DNA of 64,000 nucleotides from Deltaproteobacteria bacterium (GCA_016208165.1 JACQYL010000014.1:1-64000), one strand, 5' to 3'; positions 18,006 through 27,602 are shown, numbered from the stretch's first letter. Notes: a model not told the origin generated them from the sequence alone. Numbers and translations are program-made.

Positions 18006-18289
18006 AGAACCCTTCCTGTAGTCTTCCAAAGCCGGCCGGAGGCCGAGGAGTATGGTCCGGCCGAGTCCCCTCTTTCCGGATCAGGGATAGATCGGGTCCC
18101 GAACTCGAATCGGGCCGTCACGTTTTGGATACAATGGCCATGTTACGAGTAAATCGGTTCAATAGCAACGCGTTGATCGTCGTTCAACATCGCCGAATAC
18201 AAACGCCGCTGCCTTGGCGGTTCGGCCGAACCGGGATACGGATTCGAAGAGGGACGAACGGGAACCTTATAGAGCGGGCGCCACTCCAT
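18006..18289. other. Non-coding stretch between the phosphatase gene and a permease remnant
   Basis: No gene with a binding site is seen. With the adjacent TRAP remnant it makes about 580 bases without an intact gene, consistent with decayed sequence. Confidence 0.4.
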
Positions 18290-18590
18290 CGAGCCACCAT
18301 TACGGATAGGAGCCGGGGAGCCGGCTGGGGACGGATCATCACGATTCCCAGGCGAAGAAACTGGAGCAGTTCGTAAGCACAGGCGGATCGGGAGACGTCG
18401 CTCATGTCGATCCGCCGAGGTACGACTCCCTCCGGGGATGAACAAGTTGAAACCGAACGGCGGGGTGATATAGGCTGTTTCCGAGTTGATAGTGAACGGC
18501 GCGCCGAACCGGAGGGGATGGAACCTGAGCTGGGAGCCACGGTATGGTATTGCCGGCATCCGCGAAGCGATCCCCGGGGATCCGGTCTCA
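18290..18590 (-). pseudogene. Decayed C-terminal end of a TRAP transporter large permease (DctM-like)
   Basis: Two frames on the minus strand together read like the last 75 residues of a DctM permease. The first gives RFHPLRFGAPFTINSETAY followed by ITPPFGFNLFIP. After a frame change near 18445 the second gives EGVVPRRIDMSDVSRSACAY, then ELLQFLRLGIVMIRPQPAP. In intact family members, as I recall them, these read like LGFDPLWFGVLFTIN, ITPPFGFNLF and QLLGLALVMIFPQLALW. Several hydrophobic residues have become arginine or proline, the upstream part of the gene is absent, and no stop is at the expected place. TRAP permeases import organic acids. This is a remnant, so no product is expected. Confidence 0.65.
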
Positions 18591-20013
18591 AGTATCGAGC
18601 TTGATCCGCCGCTTCAGAATCTTGCCGGTGTGGGTCTTGGGCAACTCCTCCATCAGCCGGACGATCCTAGGATACTTGTAGGGAGCCACCCGCTCCCTTA
18701 CAAAGCTTCGAATGTCGTTTTCGTCGGCGGCTACTCCGGGCCGAACCACAACGAAGGCGGCCACTTCTTCTCCCAGGTCCTCGCTGGGCACGCCCACCAC
18801 AGCCGCCTCGAGTACAGCAGGATGTTTGTACAGGACTTCCTCGATCTCCCGGGGATAGACGTTGTATCCGCCCCGGATGATGAGTTCTTTTTTTCGATCT
18901 ACAATATAGATGTACCCGTCCTCGTCCTGTCGCGCCATGTCCCCGGTGTGCAGCCAGCCGCCCTTGAGGGCCGCGGCCGTGGCCTCGGGTTGGTTCAGGT
19001 AACCCTTCATGACTCCGGGTCCCCGGACGATCAGTTCGCCCACCTCGCCTCGAGGGACATCTGTAAGGGTTCTCCACGCAGACCGGCGAGCATTCAGTCA
19101 GTCCGTAGCCCTCGTAGATGGCGGTGTTAAACAGTCCTTCAAAGCGTTTGAGCACTTCCACCGGCATGGAAGCCCCGCCGGATATGCAAAACCGCAATGA
19201 AGAGCGCCGGGGCGGCTTTTGCGCGGCCATTTCGGCCAACCGGTTGAAAATGGTGGGTACGGCGATGAGGAAACTGCTGTCCAGGTCCTCGATGGCTTTG
19301 AAGGTCTGTCCCGGGTCGAAGTGTTCCCAAAGATGCAGGGTGAGGCCCAGATAGACCGAAGCGTTGAGGCTGGAAGTCTGGCCGTAGATATGAAACAACG
19401 GCAAAACCCCGAGGCAAAGGTCGCGAGGCTCCGTATAGCGCATGTCGCTGATCGTGCGTGCATTGCCGGCGAGGTTGAGGTGGGTCAGCATGGCTCCTTT
19501 GGGCAACCCGGTGGTGCCGGATGTGTAGATGATCGCCCAGATATCTCCGTCGGCCGCCGGAAAGACCGGATAGGGCCCATTCTCATGAAACAGCCCTGAG
19601 AGGGGCATGAAGGCCCGCGGCGCGTGGCCGGCGGCGATACGGAGTTCGATCTGCGGCATGCCTTCGAGCACCGGCCCGGCATAGCCGAGATGGTCTGCGT
19701 GGCCGATGAACGCTCGCGCCCCCGAGTCGCTGAATATATGCCGCAACTCGTCCGTTCGGTACAGGAAGTTCACGGGCGCCACGACGGCTCCCACCTTGGC
19801 CAGCGCATAGTAGGCCGTGACCCACTCGATGGAGTTGGGCAGCATCAGAATGCACACCTGACCCGGCTCGAGCCCGTTCATCTTGAGGCCCCAGGCCAAT
19901 GCATCGCTCCGCCGGTCCAAGTCTATATACGTGACGGTGTTTCCATCGAAAAACACGGCTGGGTGATGGGGAACGCGTTTGGCGCTATCGGCGAGCAGCG
20001 TGGCGATGTTCAA
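18588..20013 (-). pseudogene. AMP-forming acyl-CoA synthetase with internal deletion and frameshift
   Basis: The first part, from a TTG at 20013 with GGAGGTGAT directly upstream, reads MNIATLLADSAKRVPHHPA, then the AMP-binding loop IYTSGTTGLPKGAMLTH near residue 170 and YGLTECSPVCVEN near 310. There the frame is lost at about 19050-19070. The C-terminal domain continues in another frame: GEVGELIVRGPGVMKGY, HTGDMARQDEDGYIYIVDRK, and the adenylating lysine in KTHTGKILKRRI. About 30 residues that family members have between these parts, including the SIGLPxPG segment, are absent. Thus an out-of-frame deletion of roughly 100 bases inactivated the gene, unless it is a sequence error. The enzyme would activate a carboxylic acid to its CoA ester. 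It lies downstream of thiolase on the same strand. Confidence 0.8.
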
Positions 20014-20164
20014 AATCACCTCCGGAAACCAACGTGTCCAAAGAACCTTTTCAAAGAGTCCTCCAGCCGGCGGGAGGCGTCCTCGGGTCCCCCGTGAAAT
20101 GGGAGTGGTTTCCAGGCCACTCCCCGTGACCGAACTTTCGGCCCCACAGAGAGCGTGCAGCCCC

Positions 20165-20204
20165 GGGTCATCCCGTAGGCCGACATCGGCCTTCGGGATG
20201 ACCC
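20165..20204. terminator. 40-base near-perfect hairpin downstream of thiolase
   Basis: GGGTCATCCCG (20165-20175) pairs with CGGGATGACCC (20194-20204). Inside, AGGCCGA pairs with TCGGCCT around a CA loop, with one T-T mismatch between the two stem parts. It lies in the 250 bases between the end of the thiolase gene and the start of the broken CoA synthetase. No T tract follows, so a REP-like unit or an attenuating structure is as likely as a terminator. Confidence 0.45.
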
Positions 20205-20264
20205 AATTCGGAAGTCTTGGGAGGGTATGGGGAACCCTCCTTCAGAAAGGCTCCCCATGCATCT

Positions 20265-21443
20265 CTAACCCTCGTTTCTTACGATCAGGGCCACGCCCTG
20301 GCCGCCGCCCAGACACATGGTGGCCAAACCCAATTCACAGCCCCTGCGCCGCATCTCGTACATCAGCTTGGTGAGAATAACTCCTCCCGTGCCGCTGATA
20401 GGGTGACCCAGCGCTATGGCGCCGCCGTTCACATTGACCCTGTCCGCATCCAGACCCAATTCGCGAATGCAGGCCAGGGATTGGCTGGAAAATGCCTCGT
20501 TGAGTTCCACCAGGTCGATATCGGCGATGGTCAGCCCGGTCCTCTTCAGCACCTCACGGGTAGCATCCACGGGTCCGATGCCCATCATGGAAGGTTCCAC
20601 TCCCACGGATGCATAGCCGACGATAGAGGCAAGGGGCTGGAGCTGCAGATCCCGGGCCTTGTCCCGCGAAGCCAACACCATGGCTGCCGCTCCGTCGTTC
20701 ATGCCACTGGAATTACCCGCTGTGACCGTACCGCCTTCCCGAAATACGGGCTTGAGTTTGCTCAGGCCCTGCAACGTGGTTTCCGGTCGAGGATGCTCGT
20801 CTACGGTGAAATAAGCGGGTTCACCTTTTTTCGCGGGTATGGGTACGGGCACGATCTGCTGTTCGAACAGCCCCAGATCGAGGGCGCTCTTGGCCCTTTG
20901 CTGGCTGAGCAATGCGAAGGCATCCTGGTCTTCCCGGCTGACCTTGTATTTCTCGGCCACGTTTTCAGCCGTTTCGCCCATGGTGTTACCGCTGATAGGG
21001 TCAAAGAGCACCAGCTGATCCATGAGTTGCGCGTGGCCCAGGCGAGCCCCCCACCGCCCTGTAGGCAGCAGGTACGCTGCATTGGTCATGTGTTCGAGAC
21101 CACCCGCGACGATCACGTCGGCATCGCCCGCTTTTATGGACTGAGCAGCCAGAAACACGGTTTTTAGGGAACCGCCGCAGGCCTTGGCTACCGTATACTC
21201 GGGCACTCGAATGGGAATGCCCGCGTCCACGGCAATAGGCCGGGCCATATTGGGAGGGAGTACACCCGTTCGATACTGTTGCGCGAAGATGACTTCTTCG
21301 ACCTGGTCGGGCCTAATGGCGGCCCGTTTCAAAGCCTCTTTTATGACCAGAGTCCCCAATTCCCGATCGGTGACCGCCTTCAGGGCGCCCCCGAATCTAC
21401 CAACAGGGGTACGGCATGCTCCAACAATCACTGCCTCTTTCAC
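20265..21443 (-). CDS. Thiolase (acetyl-CoA C-acyltransferase)
   Basis: A 392-residue protein from a GTG at 21443 with AAGGAG seven bases upstream. All three catalytic elements are present: the nucleophile cysteine in [19 protein letters not shown] near residue 89, the histidine in [16 protein letters not shown] near 349, and the second cysteine in MCLGGGQG near 379. The start [18 protein letters not shown] is typical. It cleaves 3-ketoacyl-CoA with CoA or condenses two acetyl-CoA. It is followed upstream, 11 bases away on the same strand, by the 3-hydroxyacyl-CoA dehydrogenase, so both act as the last two steps of beta-oxidation or of butyrate-type metabolism. Confidence 0.92.
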   Translation of the reverse strand: MKEAVIVGACRTPVGRFGGALKAVTDRELGTLVIKEALKRAAIRPDQVEEVIFAQQYRTGVLPPNMARPIAVDAGIPIRVPEYTVAKACGGSLKTVFLAAQSIKAGDADVIVAGGLEHMTNAAYLLPTGRWGARLGHAQLMDQLVLFDPISGNTMGETAENVAEKYKVSREDQDAFALLSQQRAKSALDLGLFEQQIVPVPIPAKKGEPAYFTVDEHPRPETTLQGLSKLKPVFREGGTVTAGNSSGMNDGAAAMVLASRDKARDLQLQPLASIVGYASVGVEPSMMGIGPVDATREVLKRTGLTIADIDLVELNEAFSSQSLACIRELGLDADRVNVNGGAIALGHPISGTGGVILTKLMYEMRRRGCELGLATMCLGGGQGVALIVRNEG

Positions 21444-21454
21444 GATTTCACTCC

Positions 21455-22339
21455 TTATAGCTCGGCCGGGCCGAGACGGTTGCCGTCTTTGTCGTAGCGG
21501 TACCAGCCGACCCCTGTCTTTCGGCCGAGTTGTCCGGCTTTCACTTTTCGTCTTAGCAACAGGGGTGGATACCAGCGCTCCTCGCCGGTCTCGCGATACA
21601 TTGCCATGAGCGCGCCATAGGTGACGTCCAGTCCCACCATGTCGCCGGTCTCGAAGATGCCCATCCGGCGGCCGGAGGCCAGCCGGAGTCCCTTGTCTAT
21701 GTCCTCCACCGTAGCCACCCCGGCTTCCACCAGACGCATGGCCTCGATGGTGGATGGGAAGTTGATCCGATTGATAACAAAACCGGCCACGTCGCGGTTG
21801 ACCATAATGGGATCTTTTCCGATTTGAACAGCAAGTTCTCTGGCCGCCGAAAGGGTTTCGTCGCTGGTAAACATGCCCCGAATCACTTCCACGGCCTTCA
21901 TCATGGGAACGGGACTGAAAAAGTGCAGGCCCAGGAACCGTTGGGGACGATCAACCGACGCCGCCAGCTCAGTGATGGGGATCGCGCTGGTGTTGGTGGC
22001 GATCAGTGCGTCTGGACGAACGACCCCTTTCAGCTTTTCGAGAACGTCCCGTTTTATATCGATGTTTTCGAAAACCGCCTCCAGAACCAGATCCGCCTCA
22101 GCGGCGGGAACATAGCCCGTTGTGGTGGAAACGCGATTCATGACCTGGTCCAGGGTTCCCTCTACCGCGCCCTTCTCAATGAACTTGCCGGCGGACCAGG
22201 AAATGGTTTGCAGGGCCTTGTCCAGCTGCCCTTGAGCGACATCGCACAGGATCACCCGGAGGCCGGCCTGGGCGCACACCTGTGCGATGCCCGAGCCCAT
22301 AAGGCCGCTGCCCACAATGAACACCGTCTGAATCTTCAT
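21455..22339 (-). CDS. 3-hydroxyacyl-CoA (3-hydroxybutyryl-CoA) dehydrogenase
   Basis: A 294-residue protein from the ATG at 22339, with GAGGTGAG just upstream. The Rossmann start is [20 protein letters not shown]. The catalytic histidine-glutamate pair lies in [18 protein letters not shown] near 135 and the C-terminal domain has [15 protein letters not shown]. The length is close to the usual 280-295 for short-chain enzymes. It oxidises 3-hydroxyacyl-CoA with NAD in the cytoplasm. Its start lies nine bases after the stop of an acyl-CoA dehydrogenase remnant, so the original operon probably ran acyl-CoA dehydrogenase, hydroxyacyl-CoA dehydrogenase, thiolase. Confidence 0.92.
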   Translation of the reverse strand: MKIQTVFIVGSGLMGSGIAQVCAQAGLRVILCDVAQGQLDKALQTISWSAGKFIEKGAVEGTLDQVMNRVSTTTGYVPAAEADLVLEAVFENIDIKRDVLEKLKGVVRPDALIATNTSAIPITELAASVDRPQRFLGLHFFSPVPMMKAVEVIRGMFTSDETLSAARELAVQIGKDPIMVNRDVAGFVINRINFPSTIEAMRLVEAGVATVEDIDKGLRLASGRRMGIFETGDMVGLDVTYGALMAMYRETGEERWYPPLLLRRKVKAGQLGRKTGVGWYRYDKDGNRLGPAEL

Positions 22340-22347
22340 CACTCACC

Positions 22348-22497
22348 TCACTCTTTTAGACATTCCCTGGCAATGACCAGGCGCTGAATTTCACCGGCGC
22401 CCTCGTAAATGCGAGTCAATCTGAGCTCGCGATAGAATCGTTCGACCGGGAAACCCCGGATATAATGCGGGTCCTGGCGGAAGTCTCCCTTGTCGCG
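22348..22497 (-). pseudogene. C-terminal remnant of an acyl-CoA dehydrogenase gene
   Basis: The minus strand between the M24 peptidase stop and the hydroxyacyl-CoA dehydrogenase start reads [20 protein letters not shown] and then [15 protein letters not shown] followed by TGA. This is the unmistakable end of acyl-CoA dehydrogenases ([28 protein letters not shown]). Only about 49 codons remain; a TGA in the same frame at 22498-22500 closes it, and the rest of the gene is missing. It was probably lost by a deletion that brought the peptidase gene next to it. No start codon with a binding site exists, so no product is expected. Confidence 0.85.
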
Positions 22498-22522
22498 TCA
22501 AACGTTCAGGCCGCGCCGGAAA

Positions 22523-23689
22523 TCAGACTACCGCCAGCGTGCGCTCCGATCGGGTGAGAATCTCGACCCCCTGTTCCTGTACGACCACGGTATCTTCGAT
22601 GAATACGGCGCCGAAGTCCGGAATGATGAATTTGCATTCCACGGCAAGCGTCATTTGAGTTTGTACGGGGAGGGTGGTGTCGGAGTCGATTACCGGGGGT
22701 TCATCTACCTCGAGGCCCACACCGTGACCCACATATTTCCCCTGAGAGTCCCCGTAGCCTTGGAAGTACGCCTCGAAGCCGGACGCTTTCACTTTTTCCA
22801 TCGCATGTTCGAAGACCTCATTCACCGGAACACCGGGACGTATCCGTTTGAGGGTGCTATCCTGCACCTCGAGAAGGGAGCGATAGGTATCCTCTTGTCT
22901 TTTATTCGGTTGGCCCAGAACATACGTGCGGGCGTTGTCGACGTGGTAGCCCCGATAATTCAAAGGGCAGTCCGCCACCACCAGATCGCCTTCGTGAATC
23001 TCCCGGGTCGACGGCCCCCACGGAAGCGCGGCTCCCAAGCCGGTTCCGGTCACCGTGTGCGCATGGCCGGATATGCGATAGAGGTTTTCCCCGCTGACAA
23101 TGGTGCCGGCGGCTGGAAGCCAGTCGTCCCAGCGGCGTATGAACAGTATTTGCTCGGCCTCGTTTCGAGTTTCCACTTCCAAAATCTTGCTGAACAGATC
23201 CACCTCGCGGATTCCGGGACGAAGATGCTCTTTGATAGTGCGGTGGAGCAGATCGAACCGAAGACTCGCCTTCCGCATCCGTTCGATTTCCTCGGGGTCT
23301 TTGATCATACGTTGCTCGAGAAACAAAGGGGAGGCGTTCACCAGCGTATACGGCTCCAGCAACGAGTTCATCCGGTCGATCAAGGCGTAGGGAACCACGT
23401 CCATTTCCACACCCACGACCCCTCCGTCTATTCCCATTTGCTTCAGTTTTTTCAGTACGCTTTTCCCTCCTCCCCCTTTCTCGTAGTCCGCGATCCAGGT
23501 CTCTTCGCAAACAAATGACCATCCTCTCCGGACCAATAGGACGGGATCCCCTTTTTGTGGGACGATCAGATTGCACGGCTGGGCCGTTCCACTGTAATAG
23601 TACAGATCCCGAGGTTGCATGATGACGACCGCGTCAATAGTATTTCGCGCGAGGTTTTTCTGAAGTTCTTGTATCCGATGTTGTTTCAA
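22523..23689 (-). CDS. M24 family Xaa-Pro peptidase-like protein
   Basis: A 388-residue protein from a TTG at 23689 with AAGGAGG six bases upstream. The N-terminal creatinase-like domain (residues 1-150) starts IQELQKNLARNTIDAVVIMQ. The metallopeptidase part has the expected pattern: DLVVADCPLNYRGYHVDNAR supplies the two aspartates, GHGVGLEVDEPP the histidine, TLAVECKFIIPDFGAVFIED two glutamates. It therefore probably keeps a dinuclear metal site and cleaves Xaa-Pro bonds or acts on a small molecule. The gene sits directly upstream of an acyl-CoA dehydrogenase remnant, and a broken junction there may have put it into this operon. It is divergent from the sirtuin gene. Confidence 0.85.
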   Translation of the reverse strand: MKQHRIQELQKNLARNTIDAVVIMQPRDLYYYSGTAQPCNLIVPQKGDPVLLVRRGWSFVCEETWIADYEKGGGGKSVLKKLKQMGIDGGVVGVEMDVVPYALIDRMNSLLEPYTLVNASPLFLEQRMIKDPEEIERMRKASLRFDLLHRTIKEHLRPGIREVDLFSKILEVETRNEAEQILFIRRWDDWLPAAGTIVSGENLYRISGHAHTVTGTGLGAALPWGPSTREIHEGDLVVADCPLNYRGYHVDNARTYVLGQPNKRQEDTYRSLLEVQDSTLKRIRPGVPVNEVFEHAMEKVKASGFEAYFQGYGDSQGKYVGHGVGLEVDEPPVIDSDTTLPVQTQMTLAVECKFIIPDFGAVFIEDTVVVQEQGVEILTRSERTLAVV

Positions 23690-23953
23690 AGGAACCTCCT
23701 TCCATCTGCAGCGGTTTGGATACGTTCCTCAGATGTACAGTCCTGGCTTTCGTTCGTCAATAGGTCTGCGCTTTCCCATCCGGAAGGCATGTTATTTTCA
23801 ACCGACTCCCGGCCGTTTCGTCTGTATCCTTCCGGAGCGCATCGGAGACCCAACCGCCTGTTTCTTACCATGGCGCCATTGTATGAAAAAGCAGATTCTG
23901 TTATCCTTGCTTTAATGGCCGGGGATGAACATTCCTTACAGGGGAAGGTTTCC

Positions 23954-24718
23954 ATGGAAAATGTCTACGCCCAAGTCGCCCGAATGATCCTTGAATCGGA
24001 TAAGGTAGTCGTGTTCACGGGAGCAGGGGTAAGTACGGAATCGGGCATCTCTGACTTCCGTAGCCCGGACGGAATCTGGTCCAGATACGATCCCGAGGAT
24101 TTCACCATCCAACGGTTTGTTTCAGACAGAGAAGCGAGGAAGCGGAACTGGCAACTCAGGAAGGAATTGATCTCCGCCAACTACCAGCCCAATCCGGCGC
24201 ATCACGCGATTGCGGAACTCGAAAAAATGGGGAAGTTGTCCTGCGTGATTACACAAAACATAGACGGACTACACCATGTAGCCGGCAATTCCGAAGACCG
24301 TATTGTCGAGCTTCACGGAACGATCAAATACGCCAAATGTCTGAAATGCGATGACCGCCTCCCTCTCACGGACGTACTCGAGAGAATCGATGCCGGGGAA
24401 GAGGATCCTCACTGCAAAAAATGCGGCGGGCTGTTGAAAGCGGCCACGGTTTCCTTTGGTGAGGCCATGCCTCTGCGGGAAATGGAGCGCGCCGATCGAT
24501 GCAGTCGCGAATGCGACCTGTTAATTGTGATTGGTTCCTCGCTGGTGGTATTCCCGGCGGCAAGTATGCCTCTCATCGCCAAAAGCGCCGGCGCCAAACT
24601 GGTCATCATCAACTACACTCCCACGGAGATGGATTCCCAGGCGGACGTCGTCATCCACGAAAAAGCGGGCGTTGTGATGCAAGCCGTACTGCAGGAAGTT
24701 AAGAGGCAACGATCCTAA
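23954..24718 (+). CDS. Sir2 family NAD-dependent protein deacylase (sirtuin)
   Basis: A 254-residue protein. The ATG at 23954 is chosen: GGGGAAGG lies five bases upstream and the frame before it is unlike the family. Sirtuin signatures are VVVFTGAGVSTESGISDFRS near residue 15, the catalytic histidine in VELHGTIKYAKC after TQNIDGLH, the zinc cysteines CLKCDDRL and CKKCGGLL, and VIGSSLVVFPAASM. It removes acetyl or longer acyl groups from lysines using NAD. In acyl-CoA-rich anaerobes this may counter chemical acylation; that is inference. It is divergent from the M24 peptidase gene. Confidence 0.92.
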   Translation: MENVYAQVARMILESDKVVVFTGAGVSTESGISDFRSPDGIWSRYDPEDFTIQRFVSDREARKRNWQLRKELISANYQPNPAHHAIAELEKMGKLSCVITQNIDGLHHVAGNSEDRIVELHGTIKYAKCLKCDDRLPLTDVLERIDAGEEDPHCKKCGGLLKAATVSFGEAMPLREMERADRCSRECDLLIVIGSSLVVFPAASMPLIAKSAGAKLVIINYTPTEMDSQADVVIHEKAGVVMQAVLQEVKRQRS

Positions 24719-25181
24719 CGTATCGCGGATTTGTATCCTATCGCACCACGGCGTCGGATCGCCGTTTCTCCGGCCCCCCGCCCAACGACGAGGCAAACCT
24801 TGTTTGATCTCCGCTTGCTCAGTCTGCCGGCGCGTTCCGGGGACAACCTTCACCTGAATTCGTCTAAACATATTTCCCCCCTTCAGCTTGACAAAAGCCC
24901 CGCTGAATTGATATTCAATCTTAGGCGCTGATCAAGTATTCAACGCCGCCGTCATCCATTCTTTTGCTCGGTTTCGGCCGTCTGAGACCGGTTTCTGAGA
25001 ATCGCTCGGGAATTTCCCGGACTCATGCGCAAACCCACGCCGGTGCTCATTGGGGAAAGAAATATAGCCTTGACATGGGCCTTTTCCCACTGCTAGAAAA
25101 TGAAGTTCTTTTCAACGATTGCTGGAGAGGCTGTTGCCGGATCTTTACTACATCACGACTTAAAGTCAGGAAGGACGCGTC
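24719..25181. other. Intergenic region upstream of the dehydratase genes
   Basis: About 460 bases without a gene. Two sigma-70-like hexamer pairs point to the right. The first has TTGACA at 24888 with TATTCA 18 bases on. The second is listed separately. No riboswitch was recognised. Confidence 0.4.
25070..25099 (+). promoter_or_regulatory. Candidate sigma-70 promoter for the dehydratase-like operon
   Basis: TTGACA at 25070-25075 is a perfect -35 hexamer; TAGAAA at 25094-25099 follows after 18 bases as a moderate -10. The first codon of the downstream gene is at 25182. Read by eye, without experimental support. Confidence 0.4.
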
Positions 25182-26312
25182 ATGATAGAAAAGTTCGAGC
25201 GGGCGAATCAGCCCATGACACTCAAAAACCCCGTGGTGCAAGAGCTGAAAGAGGCCGGGAAACGCATCATCGGCTTTACTTGCACCAACTTTCCGGAAGA
25301 AATCGTCTATGCGGCGGGGATGATACCGGTCCGCGCCATCGGTGCTCCGGGCCTGACCGGCGAATCAGGGCCGCTTCAGCCGGCATCCCAATGTTTCATC
25401 GCCCGAGCCAATATGGAAATGGCCCTCGGAGAAGGTTTCTCCAACCTGGACGGATTTGTCATCACCAACACGTGTGATATGGTCCAGAACTTTTTCAGCG
25501 CACTCGAATATTACAAACCCTTTCCGTTCTATCATTTCATTTCCAGACCGAACATTGCTCACTCCGGACCGGCGCTGAAGTTCTTTCGCTATGAGCTGGA
25601 TGAATTCAGAAAAGTCGTCGAAGCGTATGCCGGCAAATCCATTTCCGACGCAGACCTCTCACGAGCCATTTCCGTCTACAATGAAAATCGTCGTCTCTTG
25701 AAAGAATTATACGACTTGAGGGGCAAAGGGCAGAAACCCCTCCTGTCCGGTTCCGATTTTACCAAAGTGATCATCGCCTCTTTCTATATGGATAAAGAGA
25801 CGCACAACAAGCTGCTCAAGGACTACATCCAGGAGCTGAAGGCAGGGTCCGGCGTCGACGGCGTCCAAGTGCGCGTGCATCTCTCGGGGTCGACCTATCC
25901 GGACACGGAGATGTTCGACATCATTGAGGAGTTGGGCGGCATGGTGGTCTCGGATGATCTCTGCATCGGAACTCGTTATTTTGTCAATCCCGTAAACGAG
26001 AAGATAAATCCGATGGACGCTCTGGCCGACCGATATCTGAATAAGCTGGCCTGTCCATGTATGCATCAGGACGGCAAACTCGACGAGCGATACAACTTTA
26101 TCACTGCACAGATTAAACAGAACCGCGGGCAAGGCGTGATTTTCGGCCTCCAGCGCTTTTGCGACACACACCTGGTGGATTATCAGGCGCTACGATATCG
26201 CCTGGAAGCAGACAACATCCCCTTTCTGTACCATGAAGTCGAATCCACCGTGGGAGCGGGGCAGCTAAGGACCAAACTCGAAACTTTTTTTGAAATTGTC
26301 AAGGGAGCTTAA
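25182..26312 (+). CDS. 2-hydroxyacyl-CoA dehydratase / benzoyl-CoA reductase subunit-like protein (BcrC/HgdB family)
   Basis: A 376-residue protein. The family layout is clear: IIGFTCTNFPEEIVYAAGMI and VRAIGAPG near residue 30-65, a conserved cysteine segment FVITNTCDMVQNFFSALEYY near 100, VHLSGSTYPDTEMFDIIEEL near 238, GGMVVSDDLCIGTRYF, and ACPCMHQDGKL near 290. The final GQLRTKLETFFEI is also typical. Such subunits carry a 4Fe-4S cluster and work as heterodimers with a paired subunit and an ATP-driven activator to dehydrate 2-hydroxyacyl-CoA or reduce an aromatic ring. The paired subunit follows two bases later but is broken, and no activator gene is near. The exact substrate cannot be read. 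Confidence 0.85.
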   Translation: MIEKFERANQPMTLKNPVVQELKEAGKRIIGFTCTNFPEEIVYAAGMIPVRAIGAPGLTGESGPLQPASQCFIARANMEMALGEGFSNLDGFVITNTCDMVQNFFSALEYYKPFPFYHFISRPNIAHSGPALKFFRYELDEFRKVVEAYAGKSISDADLSRAISVYNENRRLLKELYDLRGKGQKPLLSGSDFTKVIIASFYMDKETHNKLLKDYIQELKAGSGVDGVQVRVHLSGSTYPDTEMFDIIEELGGMVVSDDLCIGTRYFVNPVNEKINPMDALADRYLNKLACPCMHQDGKLDERYNFITAQIKQNRGQGVIFGLQRFCDTHLVDYQALRYRLEADNIPFLYHEVESTVGAGQLRTKLETFFEIVKGA

Positions 26313-26314
26313 GC

Positions 26315-27585
26315 ATGAGTAATCCTGAATCCAGCAAAACCACCTCCAAATCGATAAAATCGCTGAAAGTCTCCAACGAGGTGTTTACCAACGTTCTGCA
26401 GTACTACAAACGAGGACACGAAGCCAAAGCCACCGGAAGTGCGAAAATTGTGTATCACACGGGCTGGGACCCCGTAGAAATCGATTACGCCATGGGCGTC
26501 ATTCCCATGTTTCCGGAGAACTTCTCCGCGGCATGCGGAGCGACTCAGCTATCCATACCTCTGATCGAAATGGCGGAAAGTCTGAATGCGCCCGAGGACC
26601 TGTGCTCCTATTTCAAGAATCACTATGGATTCATGAAAGGCGACTTTCCCGAAGAAGTGACCAAACCGCTGGCCCGTATACGCATCCCTGATCCGGACAT
26701 GGTTGTGTCGGCCAAGAACCTTTGCCGACTTCACCCACTGTGGATGAAGGTGGCCGCCGAGCATTACGATGTTCCTTATTTCTCCATCGATGCTCCGGTC
26801 ATGCCTCCGAGGTATGACAAGAACCCCATTGCCTATAAGGAACAATGGGGGGCTCATGTTAAACACCAGCTCGATCCGGAAGCCATACAATATGGCGTGG
26901 CTCAGTTGAAGGAATACATCGCGTTCCTGGAAAAGTACACGGGACAAAAAATGGATTACGACCGACTGAAGGAGTGCGTGGGCCATTCAGCGCGGATGGG
27001 AGAATATTACAACGAAATCTTCAACCTGCGGAAAGCCGTTCCTTGTCCCGCGGGAGGCGAGGACCTCAATACACTGGTGTTTTTTGCCGTTACCATGGCG
27101 GGAACCATCAGGGTAAAGGCGTGCTCGAGAATGAACGCTTCCGCATTATTTTTGACGGCATTCCCCCCTGGTTCAATATGGGCCTCTTCAACTATCTTCA
27201 CAAGTTCGGCGCCTTGTCCGTGGAGGAGCTTTATCCTCGGATATGGTGCGGACAACTGGACCCCGACAAGCCTCTGGAATCCATAGCCATTAAGTACCTC
27301 CTAAGCATGGGGCACACGGCGACTTTTTCGCAGTTTCTCGAATACAACCGGGACCGGGTGCGAGATTACAAAGCGGACGGCGCCATCCTGTGGAATCTGA
27401 CAACGTGTCGGTTGATGGCGGTCATTCTGAATCCGCGGGATAAGACCACCTTCGAAAAAGAACTTGGTATTCCGGCCCTCATGTTGGACGCAGACCAGGT
27501 GGATCCCCGGCGTTTCGCTCACGCGCAAATCATCAGCCGCATCGACGCTTTCATGGAAATGCTCGAACAGAGGAAGTACGGATGA
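26315..27585 (+). pseudogene. Second 2-hydroxyacyl-CoA dehydratase/BcrB-like subunit, deletion and frameshift
   Basis: From the ATG at 26315 the frame gives a normal subunit start (IVYHTGWDPVEIDYAMGVIP, then FSAACGATQLSIPLIE) for about 260 residues. It runs to PAGGEDLNTLVFFAVTMAGT near 27105. The remaining part is in another frame: KGVLENERFRIIFDGIPPWF, FNYLHKFGALSVEELYP, and DGAILWNLTTCRLMAV to the stop at 27585. In intact relatives about 30 residues separate these two pieces, so a short out-of-frame deletion is indicated. The gene starts right after the first subunit with a TAAGCATG junction, proving a former heterodimer operon. The same lesion type is seen in the CoA synthetase at 18588-20013. 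A sequence error is the main alternative. Confidence 0.8.
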
Positions 27586-27602
27586 CCGTCCCTCGCGGAA
27601 TA

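Noticed and set aside
24521-24871. Minus-strand frame of 116 codons across the sirtuin end
   Set aside because: It is the antisense of a clear sirtuin gene and has no family features.
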